Shown here one piece after another: positions 1 to 8,970 of a DNA stretch of 11,479 nucleotides. The stretch is from assembly GCF_000003605.2 (NCBI RefSeq), contig NW_003125902.1, forward strand, positions 27,261 through 38,739, written 5' to 3'. The notes under the pieces were generated by a model that searched no databases, had not been told where the DNA came from, and was given only the letters and a program-made list of their open reading frames with translations. The translations under genes were made by a program, and so were the position numbers. This stretch comes from Saccoglossus kowalevskii (taxonomy: Eukaryota > Hemichordata > Enteropneusta > Harrimaniidae). The stretch's first letter is position 1. Every line of letters starts with the position of its first letter.

Positions 1-235
1 CAGCAAATTTAACATCCAAAATGGCCGCCAGTCGGTCATTTTTTTCCGATCATAAAGTAACTTGACACTCATATGTAAGACATTATGTATTGTCTTCATG
101 TAAAGTTTGAATGAAATCCGTTAATGGGTGTCCGAGATATAGCTCCGGACGTACGGACGGACGGGCGGACAGAACGAACCCAAATTAATAGTCCACGTTT
201 TTGGACTTCGTCCGAACGGGGACTAATTACTGTAG
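1..235. repeat. Probable dispersed repeat with GGAC-rich stretch, inside intron 4
   Basis: The block begins with ATCCAAAATGGCCGCC, runs through GAAATCCGTTAATGGG and GAGATATAGC, reaches a degenerate (GGAC)n stretch at about 144-171, and ends in a segment with AGTCC/GGACT complementarity (about 189-230). This arrangement resembles short interspersed repeats I associate with marine invertebrate genomes, but I cannot name the family. It lies just beyond the exon 4 donor, and its left end may be cut by the window edge. Repeat status is inferred from its style, since no second copy is in the window. Confidence 0.45.
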
Positions 236-282
236 ATTATTAGCATACGTCGTTGCTATCGTAATCATAACCACATACTCAC

Positions 283-1119
283 CAGATTGAATTCGGTTCC
301 GTCATGATTTGCTATGTCGAAAGCCGCCTTAATGTCACCGTGTTGGTTGAAAGTAATAGACTCCCCGCTGTCGGTTTCATCGGCATTTAAGTTGAAAGAC
401 TGTAATAGTGACAGGTATTCATTAGGTGCGGCGTTGAACATATTCTGACATATCCCACTGAAGTTTGGCTGGCATTTGGAGTCGTGAAGCAGTTTTATTA
501 TACGGTAGAACACTGACACTGCATTCATCACCGGTGATACAAAACGATTTTGGTCAGAATCGTGCTGTTGAGTGCTATCGCACGCTGCTTGTCCGGTTTG
601 ACATCCATAGGTTTTCTCCACAAATTCTGAGAACCATGGATCGGCTTCTTCGTCGTGATCATTGTGCTTTATACTTCTAAAATACGTCATAAAATCATTG
701 ACTTCGTTTGTGAATGTCGAAGCTATAACTCCCATAATACCGCGTGTAACATCCGACACTTCTTGAACAAGGCTGTCTGGATCGGCCATTCCCTCAGCTG
801 AAAACAACCACTGTTTCTCCCAGCCTTGTTGCAATTTAGTTTCCGCTGCTTTTAAAAGACCAACTCCGTGGTCTACAGTTACGTAGGCTACTATTGCATC
901 AGATTTTACATCGTTCAAAATACTGTTGAAAACATCTCCCGCAGACGATGCGGTACCTACTTTAATATTAATCTCCCCTTCAGGGTGACTGGCCACACAT
1001 ATTCCAGCGTCGCTGGCTACTTCTTTGAAAGCGTCCACCTCTCTGATATGGGCCTCGTCGTTCGTGTAAATAATATCAATGTAAACCCAGCCAAGTCTTT
1101 TCAGTACTTCCACTATTGC
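283..1119 (-). CDS. Class C GPCR (mGluR-like), exon 4: lobe 2 and return to lobe 1; gene continues past the window
   Basis: This 837-nt exon (279 codons, residues 186-464) lies between acceptor AAATGCAG (ending at 1120) and donor CTG|GTGAGT (from 282), phase 0 at both ends. Joined to exon 3 it gives EEAKAIVEVLKRLGWVYI, the typical 'QAxAmxdivkrfnWtYVs' of class C receptors. Conserved landmarks follow: VDAFKEVA, ICVAS (C226, which in mGluRs bonds to the cysteine-rich domain), ADPWFSEFVEKTYGC with C358-C365 at the family's exact spacing of 7, VMNAVSVFYR, the C401-C409 pair, and FNQHGD near the end. N404 (NFS) is a possible glycosylation site. Pocket changes: mGluR1 Y236 is Ala208, D318 is Glu294, and no lysine lies where K409 is expected. 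The rest of lobe 1, the cysteine-rich domain and the seven helices must lie left of position 1. Confidence 0.94.
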
Positions 1120-1767
1120 CTGCATTTTTTAAAATTAAAAATATTAATAAAAATATTTGTTGAGATTATAACGACTTGTTTTATTTGTGGCCATAGTAGC
1201 CAGATTGGCCCAGCCGTCGCAATTTTGTAATTCTTCCTTGAATCTTGGTCCGATGCGAAATTACCATATAAAACAATAACATTGTCACGACTTGGCCAGT
1301 TTACGTAGTGGATTGTGTAATTTCACTCATTGCGCAATCTCTATGAATTATGCCGGTGGCATTATTTTCGTGTAACACACATTTCAGTTCAAGAATTATA
1401 AACCACCACGTAAATTGAACACCCTCATTTATAATTTATTGACACAACACTATTATGGTTCATACAGTAATAGTTCAAATTCATAGTAAATTATATCTAT
1501 CATTTCCATTTATCCTACATTATATCAACACAACAAAAATACGATTCCTTTGATCTCCGACAAAATAGATACTTTGCCCCATTTTGAAACATAATTTACA
1601 GACCCCTTGGGTGCCTCGCATCCAAGTTGTTTCTAAGTTTCCCGCTAGAGACCCCCCCCCCCGGAATTGAACACACCATGTCTCTATTAAAATACATGTC
1701 CTGTGGGACAAAATATAAAAAACGTAATACATAAGCCAAACATAGCAATGGTCAAACTGATCCTTGT

Positions 1768-2338
1768 TTAAGGTAGAAGCCTAGTCATAATTTTGGACAA
1801 AATTGGTCACAAATCGCATGACAATGTTCATTAGTTTATTATGTACAAACATGAAGCTAATGTCTCATGATACAATGAAATACACTGTAGCATTATTTTG
1901 TGTGTTACAGTTATTCTTTTTGAGAAACGTGTCCTAATATTTCTTGAAAATTGCTATTTTTAGATGGAACGATTCCATAGAACACAATGTTAAAGAAAAA
2001 TTGCATTTTTTGACACCTTTCAAAACCCAGATTTTTTAAATAATTCAGAACAACAAGTACTCCATCATTAACAATATATGATTTTTTCAGCCTATGTCAC
2101 CAGGCTAAATTTTGAGATATTGCATAATATCTCTGCCATAGAAACCTATGGTAAAAGTTTTATAATAGTGTCAAAATGGCGACTTTCCACTAAAATACAA
2201 CCATCATTTTCTGGAAAAAAGGCTGGTGACCCCCAACTTTTTTTAGGTCAATATCCTTATATTGCCTTGGGAGTACATTTTATTACAAAATGAATAAATT
2301 CTGGGTTTTTTTAATTTATGAGTAGGCTACTACCTTAA
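1768..2338. mobile_element. MITE-like non-autonomous DNA transposon with ~23-bp terminal inverted repeats and TTAA at both ends
   Basis: The left end reads TTAAGGTAGAAGCCTAGTC followed by ATAA. The reverse complement of the right end (2316-2338) reads TTAAGGTAGTAGCCTACTC followed by ATAA: 21 of 23 positions match. TTAA borders both ends and may be a target-site duplication, as in piggyBac-like insertions, or part of the repeat itself. The 571-bp body has no long open frame. It contains perfect small hairpins: ATGGAA/TTCCAT at 1964-1978, an 8-bp stem with GCAT loop at 2114-2133, and CCATAG/CTATGG at 2136-2151. It sits in intron 3. The element is directly visible; its superfamily is uncertain. 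Confidence 0.75.
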
Positions 2339-2390
2339 GTCATTTCTTATTTCAACTTGAAGGCGATGGGGGGAGTTATAATAATAGATT

Positions 2391-3001
2391 GCGATGAATT
2401 AAATTGAATTTACTTCTGAAAGTGTCGAAGAATGGACAAATTAAAACAAAAAGATGTTCGTCTTCAATATCTTGTGAATCACACAGTAAACATATACGTC
2501 CGTTTCTATGCGCAATGCATGACGGGAGCCACTCAGACGTCACAACAATAATACGATGGACAAGAGTAATAACAAATGTAACGTATCGTTATGGATATGA
2601 GTTTGTTTTTAAACTTCAAGTTCTATATTACAGTTAATGTATCAGGAATGAGATTTTACCATACCGTTAAGAATACAGAAAAAATTAAATCAAAATATAA
2701 ATGTAAATTTTAAATTTAACTTCATAAAGATATGGATACTTCAAAGTTGTTGTAAATCCTAATCACCATGGTGATAATTACATAAATACAACATTTGTTT
2801 GACTTCATATGCCCAAGTGTGTTTTAAAAGCATTGTGTGTCACAGTGAGTTAACATACTAATGTCGCACAATATACGATAAATTGTTTTGCTGTTGATAA
2901 ATAACTTGGGTAATAACTGCATAATTTTTAGTGTTTTTTTTCAATAAAATAAAATACGGGAGTGTGTATGTGGCGATGAATTTACTTTTGAAAGTGTCAA
3001 A
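2391..3001. repeat. Pair of similar short direct repeats (2391-2430 and 2971-3001)
   Basis: GAATTTACTTCTGAAAGTGT at 2406-2425 and GAATTTACTTTTGAAAGTGT at 2978-2997 differ at one position, and a second mismatch follows within the next five bases. Both are preceded by GCGATGAATT or its beginning; the left copy has about 12 extra bases there. The intervening 550 bases hold nothing recognisable. The right copy ends about 30 bases from the exon 3 donor. This could be an old local duplication. Confidence 0.4.
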
Positions 3002-3032
3002 TCGAACCCAAAACACAATCCCGTTCACTTAC

Positions 3033-3199
3033 CTTGGCTTCCTCCATGTCCGATGGCACAGTACGGAAGAGATAAGGATATCGTGTTTCATCAGCGAAGT
3101 CAGTAGCCGTTGCACCATAACTGATTTGAGGTACCGACACATCATTTAAGATATTCGCAACTGATCTGGTTGTATCGCTCTCTCTGTCAGCCAACATTC
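3033..3199 (-). CDS. Class C GPCR (mGluR-like), exon 3: core ligand-pocket segment
   Basis: This 167-nt exon follows acceptor TTTTAAG (ending at 3200) and ends at AAG|GTAAGT, a perfect donor, at phase 0. It encodes residues 130-185 and is the most recognisable part of the domain: VANILNDVSVPQISYGAT, then DFADETRYPYLFRTVPSD, close to the mGluR pattern 'VxNLLxLFxIPQISYxST...LSDxTRYxYFxRxVPPD'. Counting from the pocket residues of rat mGluR1, S165 matches Ser137, T188 matches Thr160 and D208 matches Asp180, all with the same spacing (23 and 20 residues). S186 is replaced by Gly158. These residues bind the alpha-amino and alpha-carboxyl groups of the ligand in mGluRs, so an amino-acid-type ligand remains plausible. 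Confidence 0.92.
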
Positions 3200-3493
3200 C
3201 TTAAAATAAACTTTTGCATTGTAACTATCCACACAAACAGACATTTGAACAGAACTGAAATCGCTAGAATTACATTTTATACTATAGAATGTTTTATTTG
3301 ACACGAAGTCGCGTAGTGAATACATAATTTATGGTCAACTGAACGTAACAGGATTGTTAATATCAATAATATCAATATATATTAATGTAGATCTGAGTTT
3401 TGTGAAATCTAGTGTAAAAGATCTGACTATTATATAACATCGGGTTTTTTGGATGGGTTTATGGAAACTAAATAGACATTTCATATGCGCATG

Positions 3494-3501
3494 TGACGTC
3501 A
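3494..3501. promoter_or_regulatory. Perfect cAMP-response-element-type palindrome (TGACGTCA), intronic
   Basis: The 8-base CREB/ATF consensus is present exactly, preceded by ATGCGCATG. It lies within intron 2, not near a known promoter. The match is certain; function as an enhancer site is only a possibility, since an 8-mer can occur by chance. Confidence 0.2.
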
Positions 3502-3605
3502 TTTCCGAATGAGCTGACATACACAAGGTAACCGTCACGATGCATAATACTATTTTTAGCCGGTGTGATCGAAATAATGGAATAATGATAAACATTGGAA
3601 AATAA

Positions 3606-3709
3606 GTAGATTTCAAGGGGTAATTATAACTAAATATACGGTGGATTTCAAGGGGTAATTATAACTAAATATACGGTAGATTTCAAGGGGTAATTATAAC
3701 TAAATATAC
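3606..3709. repeat. Tandem repeat, three copies of a 35-bp unit
   Basis: The phrase TTTCAAGGGGTAATTATAAC begins at 3611, 3646 and 3681, exactly 35 bases apart, each time followed by TAAATATAC. The copies differ by about one base (GTAGA or GTGGA before the phrase). The array sits at the donor side of intron 2, about 20 bases from the exon 2 boundary. The near-identity points to recent expansion. Confidence 0.92.
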
Positions 3710-3727
3710 AAATGAAAAATTTCTTAC

Positions 3728-3856
3728 CAATCCGAAGTTTGCTATTGGGACAAACACTTCCCTGTGCGTCTATCATTTTGATTTTGTCGTTAAGATACCG
3801 CAAAGAGCGATCCATAGCAACTGACTCAAGACCGCAGCTATCCCATGCTTCAAACC
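3728..3856 (-). CDS. Class C GPCR (mGluR-like), exon 2
   Basis: This 129-nt exon lies between acceptor ACCAG (ending at 3857) and donor GTAAGA (from 3727). It is phase 1 at both ends and encodes residues 88-129 plus shared glycines at each junction. It carries WDSCGLE, equivalent to the 'DSC....ALEQ' signature of class C GPCRs. C94 should pair with C53 of exon 1 (spacing 41, against 42 for C50-C92 in mGluR2). Next come a helix (SVAMDRSLRYL) and VCPN, equivalent to the 'ICPDG' of mGluRs. The loop after VCPN is much shorter than in vertebrate mGluRs, so a small exon may be missed in intron 2, although the reading frame joins cleanly without one. Confidence 0.87.
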
Positions 3857-5928
3857 CTGGTATAGAAATATGTAATTATATATAGTATTTAATTTATAAT
3901 TATTCACTGTATTCAACAACTGCAAGTATACATCAAATACCAGTGTTATTTATAGTATACACGACGCGTCGTATGGGTCCCATGCTACGTATACGCGTGT
4001 AAAATTTCCTTTGTTATGGGTCAAAGATGATTTATAAGCACTTTCTCACTCTCTGCAATGAATAATACTTGAAAAGATTATAATTTGTCAGGTGATTTGT
4101 GAATTTCAAGTTTATGGAATTATTGCGATGATTTTTCATATGTTAAAAATTAATGTTTCTTTCTCTCACGTGTTTTGTAATTGTGTAGAGATAAGTAGTC
4201 TAAGCGTTACACAAATGCGTGAACGCCTTTTATTGACATTATTTACACAAGTTTTATGTAAATACTGATGGCTGTTGTACGCACCGAACTGACTCTTGCA
4301 TCCTCTGGGCACTTCTTATGTATTCAAAACAAGTAAGTTCGACTCAGGTGACCGAGTTACATTTATTTACAGCAAGTTTCAGAAGTATTTGGGCAATTTT
4401 ACTAGCATTTGGTGGTGATAGAATAAAGGGTAATATTCGAATTGTAGGTCATCTGCTTACACAAAACCAAAGTGGTTGGTGGATTAGTGAGCAAGTTTTC
4501 TATCTTTAAAACTAAAATAAATTAAGAATATAATTTGACTGAACGTGGTCCTGGCGTGTTCATGGATCATGCATCTCTGTAAAATATTTGCACATGATTT
4601 CAGGATTTTAATATGTATAATAGTCACTACATAGAATGTCGTCAATGCCACAATTATTCTGGGTAAAGTATCGTTTTATGATTGGTAAATTATCACCCAA
4701 ATTAAAAAAAACATGCAATATAGAAAACATCATTTTCATAAAAGCAGTTTGGTGGTTGCACCCACATACACACTTTTACATATATCTTAGCTTGAAATTA
4801 TGGCACATACTGAATCTCAAGTAAAATAAAATTAATGTTGTATTAAAATACTGCAAGCATTCAGTATATGTGTGCAAATAGACAAGGAATGAAAGCTCCA
4901 GCGATTTCAAATTTTTCGAACCAGCACAGTTGGAGGCGTGGTATATTCAACATTTTCAATCACCAATCACAAGCCTGGTTACTAACCAGAACACGAGGCT
5001 AACTGAATAATTAAGCTCAGAATTCGTAAATAGAGTTATTCTATTAATTACAGTAAAGTGATGGTAAGGCGTTGGCGAAATTTGAAAGAGCAAATAATAT
5101 TGTCCAAATTGATATTTTTAATGATTTTTTTTCGTCTGTTTGTTCTCCAGTTTTCTCATATTCCATTTTCTATATTTATACACTATATACCAGCCAATAA
5201 TTCACTATACAGGCTATAAGCGTATAGTTTATTATAGTTCCTGATCTTCCTCTGCAATAACGCGTTGTTTTGATTTGTTTTTAGCATAGTCTGTTGATGA
5301 AGCCACATACACAGGTGGAAGTAGATTGTATCATGTAACTCAATGATTTTACAAAGTGGAACAGCGATTATGTTAGCATTTGTATTTGGGTCAGGCAGTG
5401 TCACGACTGTCACGATGTTCGCCCTGGTGAGAGTTTAATAAACATATGTGGTAGTTTCGATGGTGCGATATGTGAAATTAACGTACTTTCACCGATTATT
5501 TGCGATATCGTTTGGCGTCGCACTTTTGTGTTACGCAAGGGACTACAGATCTTCTGTGTCGATAAAATCCTAATATCTAGAAACAACAACTTCACTGAAT
5601 GTATAAGAAATGACTAAAATACCGTCACACTCTAAAGACCGACACAAGATGAGTCATCGACGAGGTACACAATCTGTCAGCCGAAAACGATCTTCTGGCG
5701 TTTGTTTTGTGTGACAATTTTTCGATTTGTTAGTTTCATTTTTATGACATTTGATAATAAAATAATACTATGCACTTTATGTTAATTAATGGATTTAGCT
5801 TAAAGGATTCTTCAAACCAATGTTATGAATTCATATATTTAACCAAGGACGTAAAATCAGCTTGGTAATTGTGTATATTCGAAATAACTAAATAGACAAA
5901 ATGTAGCTGAACCATGTGGATAGCTTAC
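3857..5928 (-). other. Intron 1 of the class C GPCR gene (2,072 nt)
   Basis: Starts GTAAGC and ends TACCAG on the minus strand, phase 1. Apart from the CpG-rich inverted repeat at 3957-4001, I recognise nothing. Two abutting minus-strand open frames at 5183-5595 have no family resemblance and one begins at a non-ATG codon, so I do not call them. Confidence 0.85.
3957..4001. repeat. CpG-dense imperfect inverted repeat
   Basis: The stretch TACACGACGCGTCGTATGGG, a T, then CCCATGCTACGTATACGCGT followed by GTA folds back on itself: ATGGG-T-CCCAT is a perfect inner stem, with TACACG/CGTGTA pairing outside. It contains ACGCGT twice and about seven CpGs in 45 bases, standing out from AT-rich surroundings, about 100 bases inside intron 1 from exon 2. 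Confidence 0.55.
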
Positions 5929-6187
5929 CGACATGTAGTCCTGAAATTGGGTTTAGACTATTACGGCGCTCTAGAGTAAACTTCACTGCTTCCAATATTT
6001 GAATAGCACCAGGGTCGACGTCGCTGGTACATGACTGACCGTCAGCCGATGGCTTATGGAATGGAAACAACACTCCTATTACCGCTTCACCGCTAACAGT
6101 GCCCTTCGTTGGCTCTACGCATGATGTAAGATTCTGGGCTTCAGTGAGACACCACACTAAAGACAATACGAGTATTAAATGTGCCAT
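5929..6187 (-). CDS. Class C GPCR (mGluR-like), exon 1: signal peptide and N-terminal part of the Venus-flytrap domain
   Basis: This is the first coding exon of a metabotropic glutamate receptor-like protein, read on the minus strand. I start at the ATG at 6187-6185 because it is the first in-frame ATG after a TAA at 6241-6239, sits in a good Kozak context (AACATGG), and opens a clear secretion signal of about 17 residues (MAHLILVLSLVWCLTEA). N19 is a likely glycosylation site (NLT). The class C pattern follows: a strand ending in GVLFPFHK, then C53, then helix IQILEAVKF, matching the mGluR 'FPVH..C..IQRLEAM' region. The Arg that contacts glutamate in mGluR1 (R78) is Ile64 here and the Tyr74 position is Gly60. 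The exon ends at GTC G|GTAAGC, a phase-1 donor. The extracellular role is inferred from the family. Confidence 0.88.
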
Positions 6188-6219
6188 GTTGGTGATCTCC
6201 GTAGTCTTTATTTCGATAC
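6188..6219 (-). other. 5' untranslated part of the first coding exon (candidate)
   Basis: TATTTTTGGCAG|GTATCG on the minus strand offers a plausible splice acceptor ending at 6220. If used, 6219-6188 is 5' UTR spliced to an upstream non-coding exon, and the in-frame stop at 6241-6239 would be intronic. The alternative is that transcription simply starts upstream with no intron. Confidence 0.3.
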
Positions 6220-6951
6220 CTGCCAAAAATATGTCATTTTAAAGTAAAAAAGAATTATTGTGTCTTCGACGCTGACAATGTGAAAAAGCTATACGATAAG
6301 GTAATGTCGACGTCCATACAAAGCAATAATCTGATTTTTAAAAAGGCAAAAAATATTAAAAAAAATAACCATAGCCTAGGTGCAGTGTCATAAACATCTA
6401 CAGAGAAATTTACAAATCCACACATGAAAGTGAAAAACAAATGTTCAGCGTCGTGAAAAAAATGAGAGAATGTAAAAATATATGTTGCACTGCAGTTCCA
6501 ACCAGTGTTCCTAATGGCCAACCCCTAGAAGTGTACTCGTAATTATATTCTCACTAAGGTATTTCTTGCATTCGTCGAACTATCTGGAATACCTGTGTCA
6601 TATGTATGTATTATGTATGTAATGGGGTGGTGGCTTTCACGCCACGACGGCATGACGCAGTAAACCTAGTCCACAAATAATGTCGGGAACACAAATACTT
6701 ATACACGAAGTACCCTTTGTTTGGTAATATTCATTCCAGGTAAACTCGAGAATCGACCCGTGGGTCGAATTTACTTGTTGGTTGCATTTATCTATGGGGC
6801 TAATCGAATTGTGGCGAATGTGACTTGAAGTCCAGCGTTGTTTGTGGGACACTCATGGATGACTAAATGTTATGGTCAATCTGGTATGCACGCGGTATAT
6901 GGTAGCTATCGCGGGACTGGAAACACATTTAAAGTTCATTAAATATCTTAC

Positions 6952-7020
6952 CTTTCTAGTGCACTACAATTACAACCAATATTCACAATTTTTTGTCGAT
7001 TATCACCAAGCGACAAAACC
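6952..7020 (-). other. Candidate 5' non-coding exon ending at a strong splice donor
   Basis: On the minus strand GCACTAGAAAG|GTAAGATATT is a near-consensus donor with GT at 6951-6950. Splicing from here to the candidate acceptor at 6220 would place a non-coding first exon about 730 bases upstream of the coding start. The right boundary given is arbitrary; no promoter motif is clear. Donor-like sequences occur by chance, so this is a weak inference. Confidence 0.22.
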
Positions 7021-8303
7021 TTCCGTCCGATATCTAATGTGAAGCTTATCAAACCGACACTTACGAAAGACCCGAATTGTGACGTAGCTACTAATAACCG
7101 CATCTACAGGTACTGCCTCGGCACGCTTGCTCGACAAGTCGAGGTGTCGTTAATGAATTATATGTGTCTTTGATTGAAATCGTGTCGTGTCGTGATGCAT
7201 GGATATGACGCGGTCACTCCGCCATGTTGGATGGCCAAACTATGTGATTATCCTTATTCTATTACTATCGGTTTTACATATGAATCGCTCAGCCCCGGTT
7301 TAGTACCCGTACCATGCCTTCTATTATTTTGTGACCTATAACGAACTCCACTGTATTGTTTATTTTTAAGTGTTAGGCAACCAATTGTAACAGAGAATAC
7401 ACCGTTCGTGTCTCAATGGCAATTCCCTGGGACGCTGGTAAAACTTTCAATTTTTGACCAGGCGTGTTACACGATTAAAAAATATATATTGACTTCCTCC
7501 AGGAAAGTCTATGACAGCATTTGACGGAAAGGGATATGGTATGCACTATGGAAGAATGGAAATTTGTGGCGTTCCATAAAACTTTTTTATGTCCGTTCTG
7601 GTGTAGCTGGTCACCGTGATCGTCACCGACACCAGCACACGTTTGTACACTGTCGCTGAACAAAATAGAATTTGACGTCGGAATTATCTCGTTATTTAGC
7701 AGGTTACTAGGCACGTCACTACACTGTTGTATTTCATCGATCGTCTGAGTAAAACTTTCAAAATTAAAATAAAAGAGAACATATTCTGACATTCTAAACA
7801 TTAGACTATAGTGATCAATATAAAATAATTAAAAAAACGACACATCACAGTTACTAAATAAATGACAGCCGCGTGGAAATAAATTGACTTTTTGTTGAAA
7901 TAGGTGAACGCGTCGGGTCACGACGAGGGCAAGTGCGTTAAAAGCGGCGTTTAATTGGATAACAAAAATACTGGTAATCGAGATCGACACACATACAGAT
8001 AAATTCAGAGTGGATTCGAGCATGGAGCTAAGCTCTATGATTCGAGTTAGAGTGATCCATTACGTGATTGTCATAATTATAACATCACATTAAAACTTCA
8101 TTTGGTGGAAACACATTGACCAAGCCCGAATTCTTATTTCATAAATTATTACGCAGATCAAGCTGCAAGCATGGAGGTAAAAAAAGAACAGAGGTGTGAA
8201 TTCGACATTCAACACCAATCACCAAACAATTCAGAAACTTTCAGCCTTCGAAAATGAAAACAATTAGAAGTGTGTAAGAGCTGTGTAATTTCCAGTTTGT
8301 CCG
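7021..8303. other. Intergenic or upstream sequence, nothing recognised
   Basis: I find no gene, RNA or repeat here that I can support. Minus-strand open frames at 7475-7801 and 7829-8023 are short, have no known domain, and the second has only a chance-looking hydrophobic run. CpG is locally more frequent at about 7080-7230 than in the introns, which might mark a promoter region for the minus-strand receptor gene. Confidence 0.6.
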
Positions 8304-8591
8304 ACGCTTCGTTTTCGCGTCACTGTCAAAATTATTGCTACCTTTTACCTAACAGGGACTAAACGATAAAACGATAATCACGATCGCAAAAAAAGTCAAC
8401 TCATTTGAAACACTTGCCGGACGTCTCTCTCTCTCTCTTAAAATCCGCCTCGGTGATCATGGTCTGGTCCGGAATCTATTTCTTTCAAAAGTGTTGCGCT
8501 AGGTTTACGTTAAGTGGCTTTCGTCCACTGATGTCGCACCTTCAAGTTCGGATCGATTAGAAACGTGTGAATACTTACACTATGACTATAT
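8304..8591. repeat. Duplicated block, copy 1 (288 bp)
   Basis: This block runs from ACGCTTCGTTTTCGCG to CTATGACTATAT. It recurs at 9685-9972 at a constant offset of 1,381 with no difference that I can see, and its inner part (8326-8542) recurs at 10105-10321. It includes a short (TC)n run at about 8423-8439. One frame holds ASVIMVWSGI, which resembles the VMVWGGI motif of Tc1/mariner transposases, but the rest of that frame is not recognisable. Confidence 0.93.
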
Positions 8592-8637
8592 GTTTCACTG
8601 CAACTGCCCACAACACAACAACTAAAAACTCTCTCTC

Positions 8638-8659
8638 AAAAAAAAAAAAAAAAAAAAAA
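8638..8659. repeat. Poly(A) run of 22
   Basis: Twenty-two A residues follow a CTCTCTC stretch; further A-rich sequence follows after TAGAC. It could be the tail of a plus-strand retroposed insertion, but I find no target-site duplication to support that. Confidence 0.9.
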
Positions 8660-8970
8660 TAGACAAAAAAAAAGATATAAAAGGCCGACCGTAAAATGTA
8701 TATCGTTTAAAACTATACTGAATGACCAGTGTTATTACGGCTCGGGGGTATGACTTCCTCTCACATGTTTGTCATTTGGTGGCGCACTTTCGGCGAGAGT
8801 CGGAAACAGTCGACCGTTTCAGGATAGGTGGGCGTGGCTACAACACGAGAAATATCACAAAATTACTTGGATACGAGTAATCATTTTCAGCAAAAAAAAA
8901 TCAATAACTGCCCATTTCAGTGGGACACAGATCTAAAACGGGAAACGTGAGGGTGGGCATTGCACTTTAA

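Larger units (their letters stand above)
1120..3032 (-). other. Intron 3 of the class C GPCR gene (1,913 nt)
   Basis: The intron starts GTAAGT and ends TGCAG on the minus strand and is phase 0. It holds an 11-C run at 1652-1662, the TTAA-flanked element at 1768-2338, and two similar stretches at 2391-2430 and 2971-3001. I see no supportable exon on either strand; open frames here are short and lack family resemblance. Confidence 0.85.
3200..3727 (-). other. Intron 2 of the class C GPCR gene (528 nt)
   Basis: Starts GTAAGA and ends TTAAG on the minus strand, phase 1. It contains the 35-bp tandem repeat at 3606-3709 and a perfect TGACGTCA palindrome at 3494-3501. No further exon is supportable, although a very small one between exons 2 and 3 cannot be excluded. 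Confidence 0.85.

Noticed and set aside
465-1230. Plus-strand open frames opposite exon 4
   Set aside because: They are antisense shadows of the strongly supported minus-strand exon and have no family resemblance.
5183-5595. Two abutting minus-strand open frames in intron 1
   Set aside because: One begins at a GTG codon, neither resembles a known domain, and both lie inside an intron of the receptor gene.
6255-6852. Two minus-strand open frames just upstream of the coding start
   Set aside because: No signal, domain or splice pattern links them to the receptor; the Phe/Leu-rich content of 6255-6521 reflects A-rich plus-strand sequence.
7475-8023. Minus-strand open frames upstream of the receptor, one with a hydrophobic stretch
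   Set aside because: They are short, isolated, without recognisable domains or convincing splice partners; chance frames are expected at this length.
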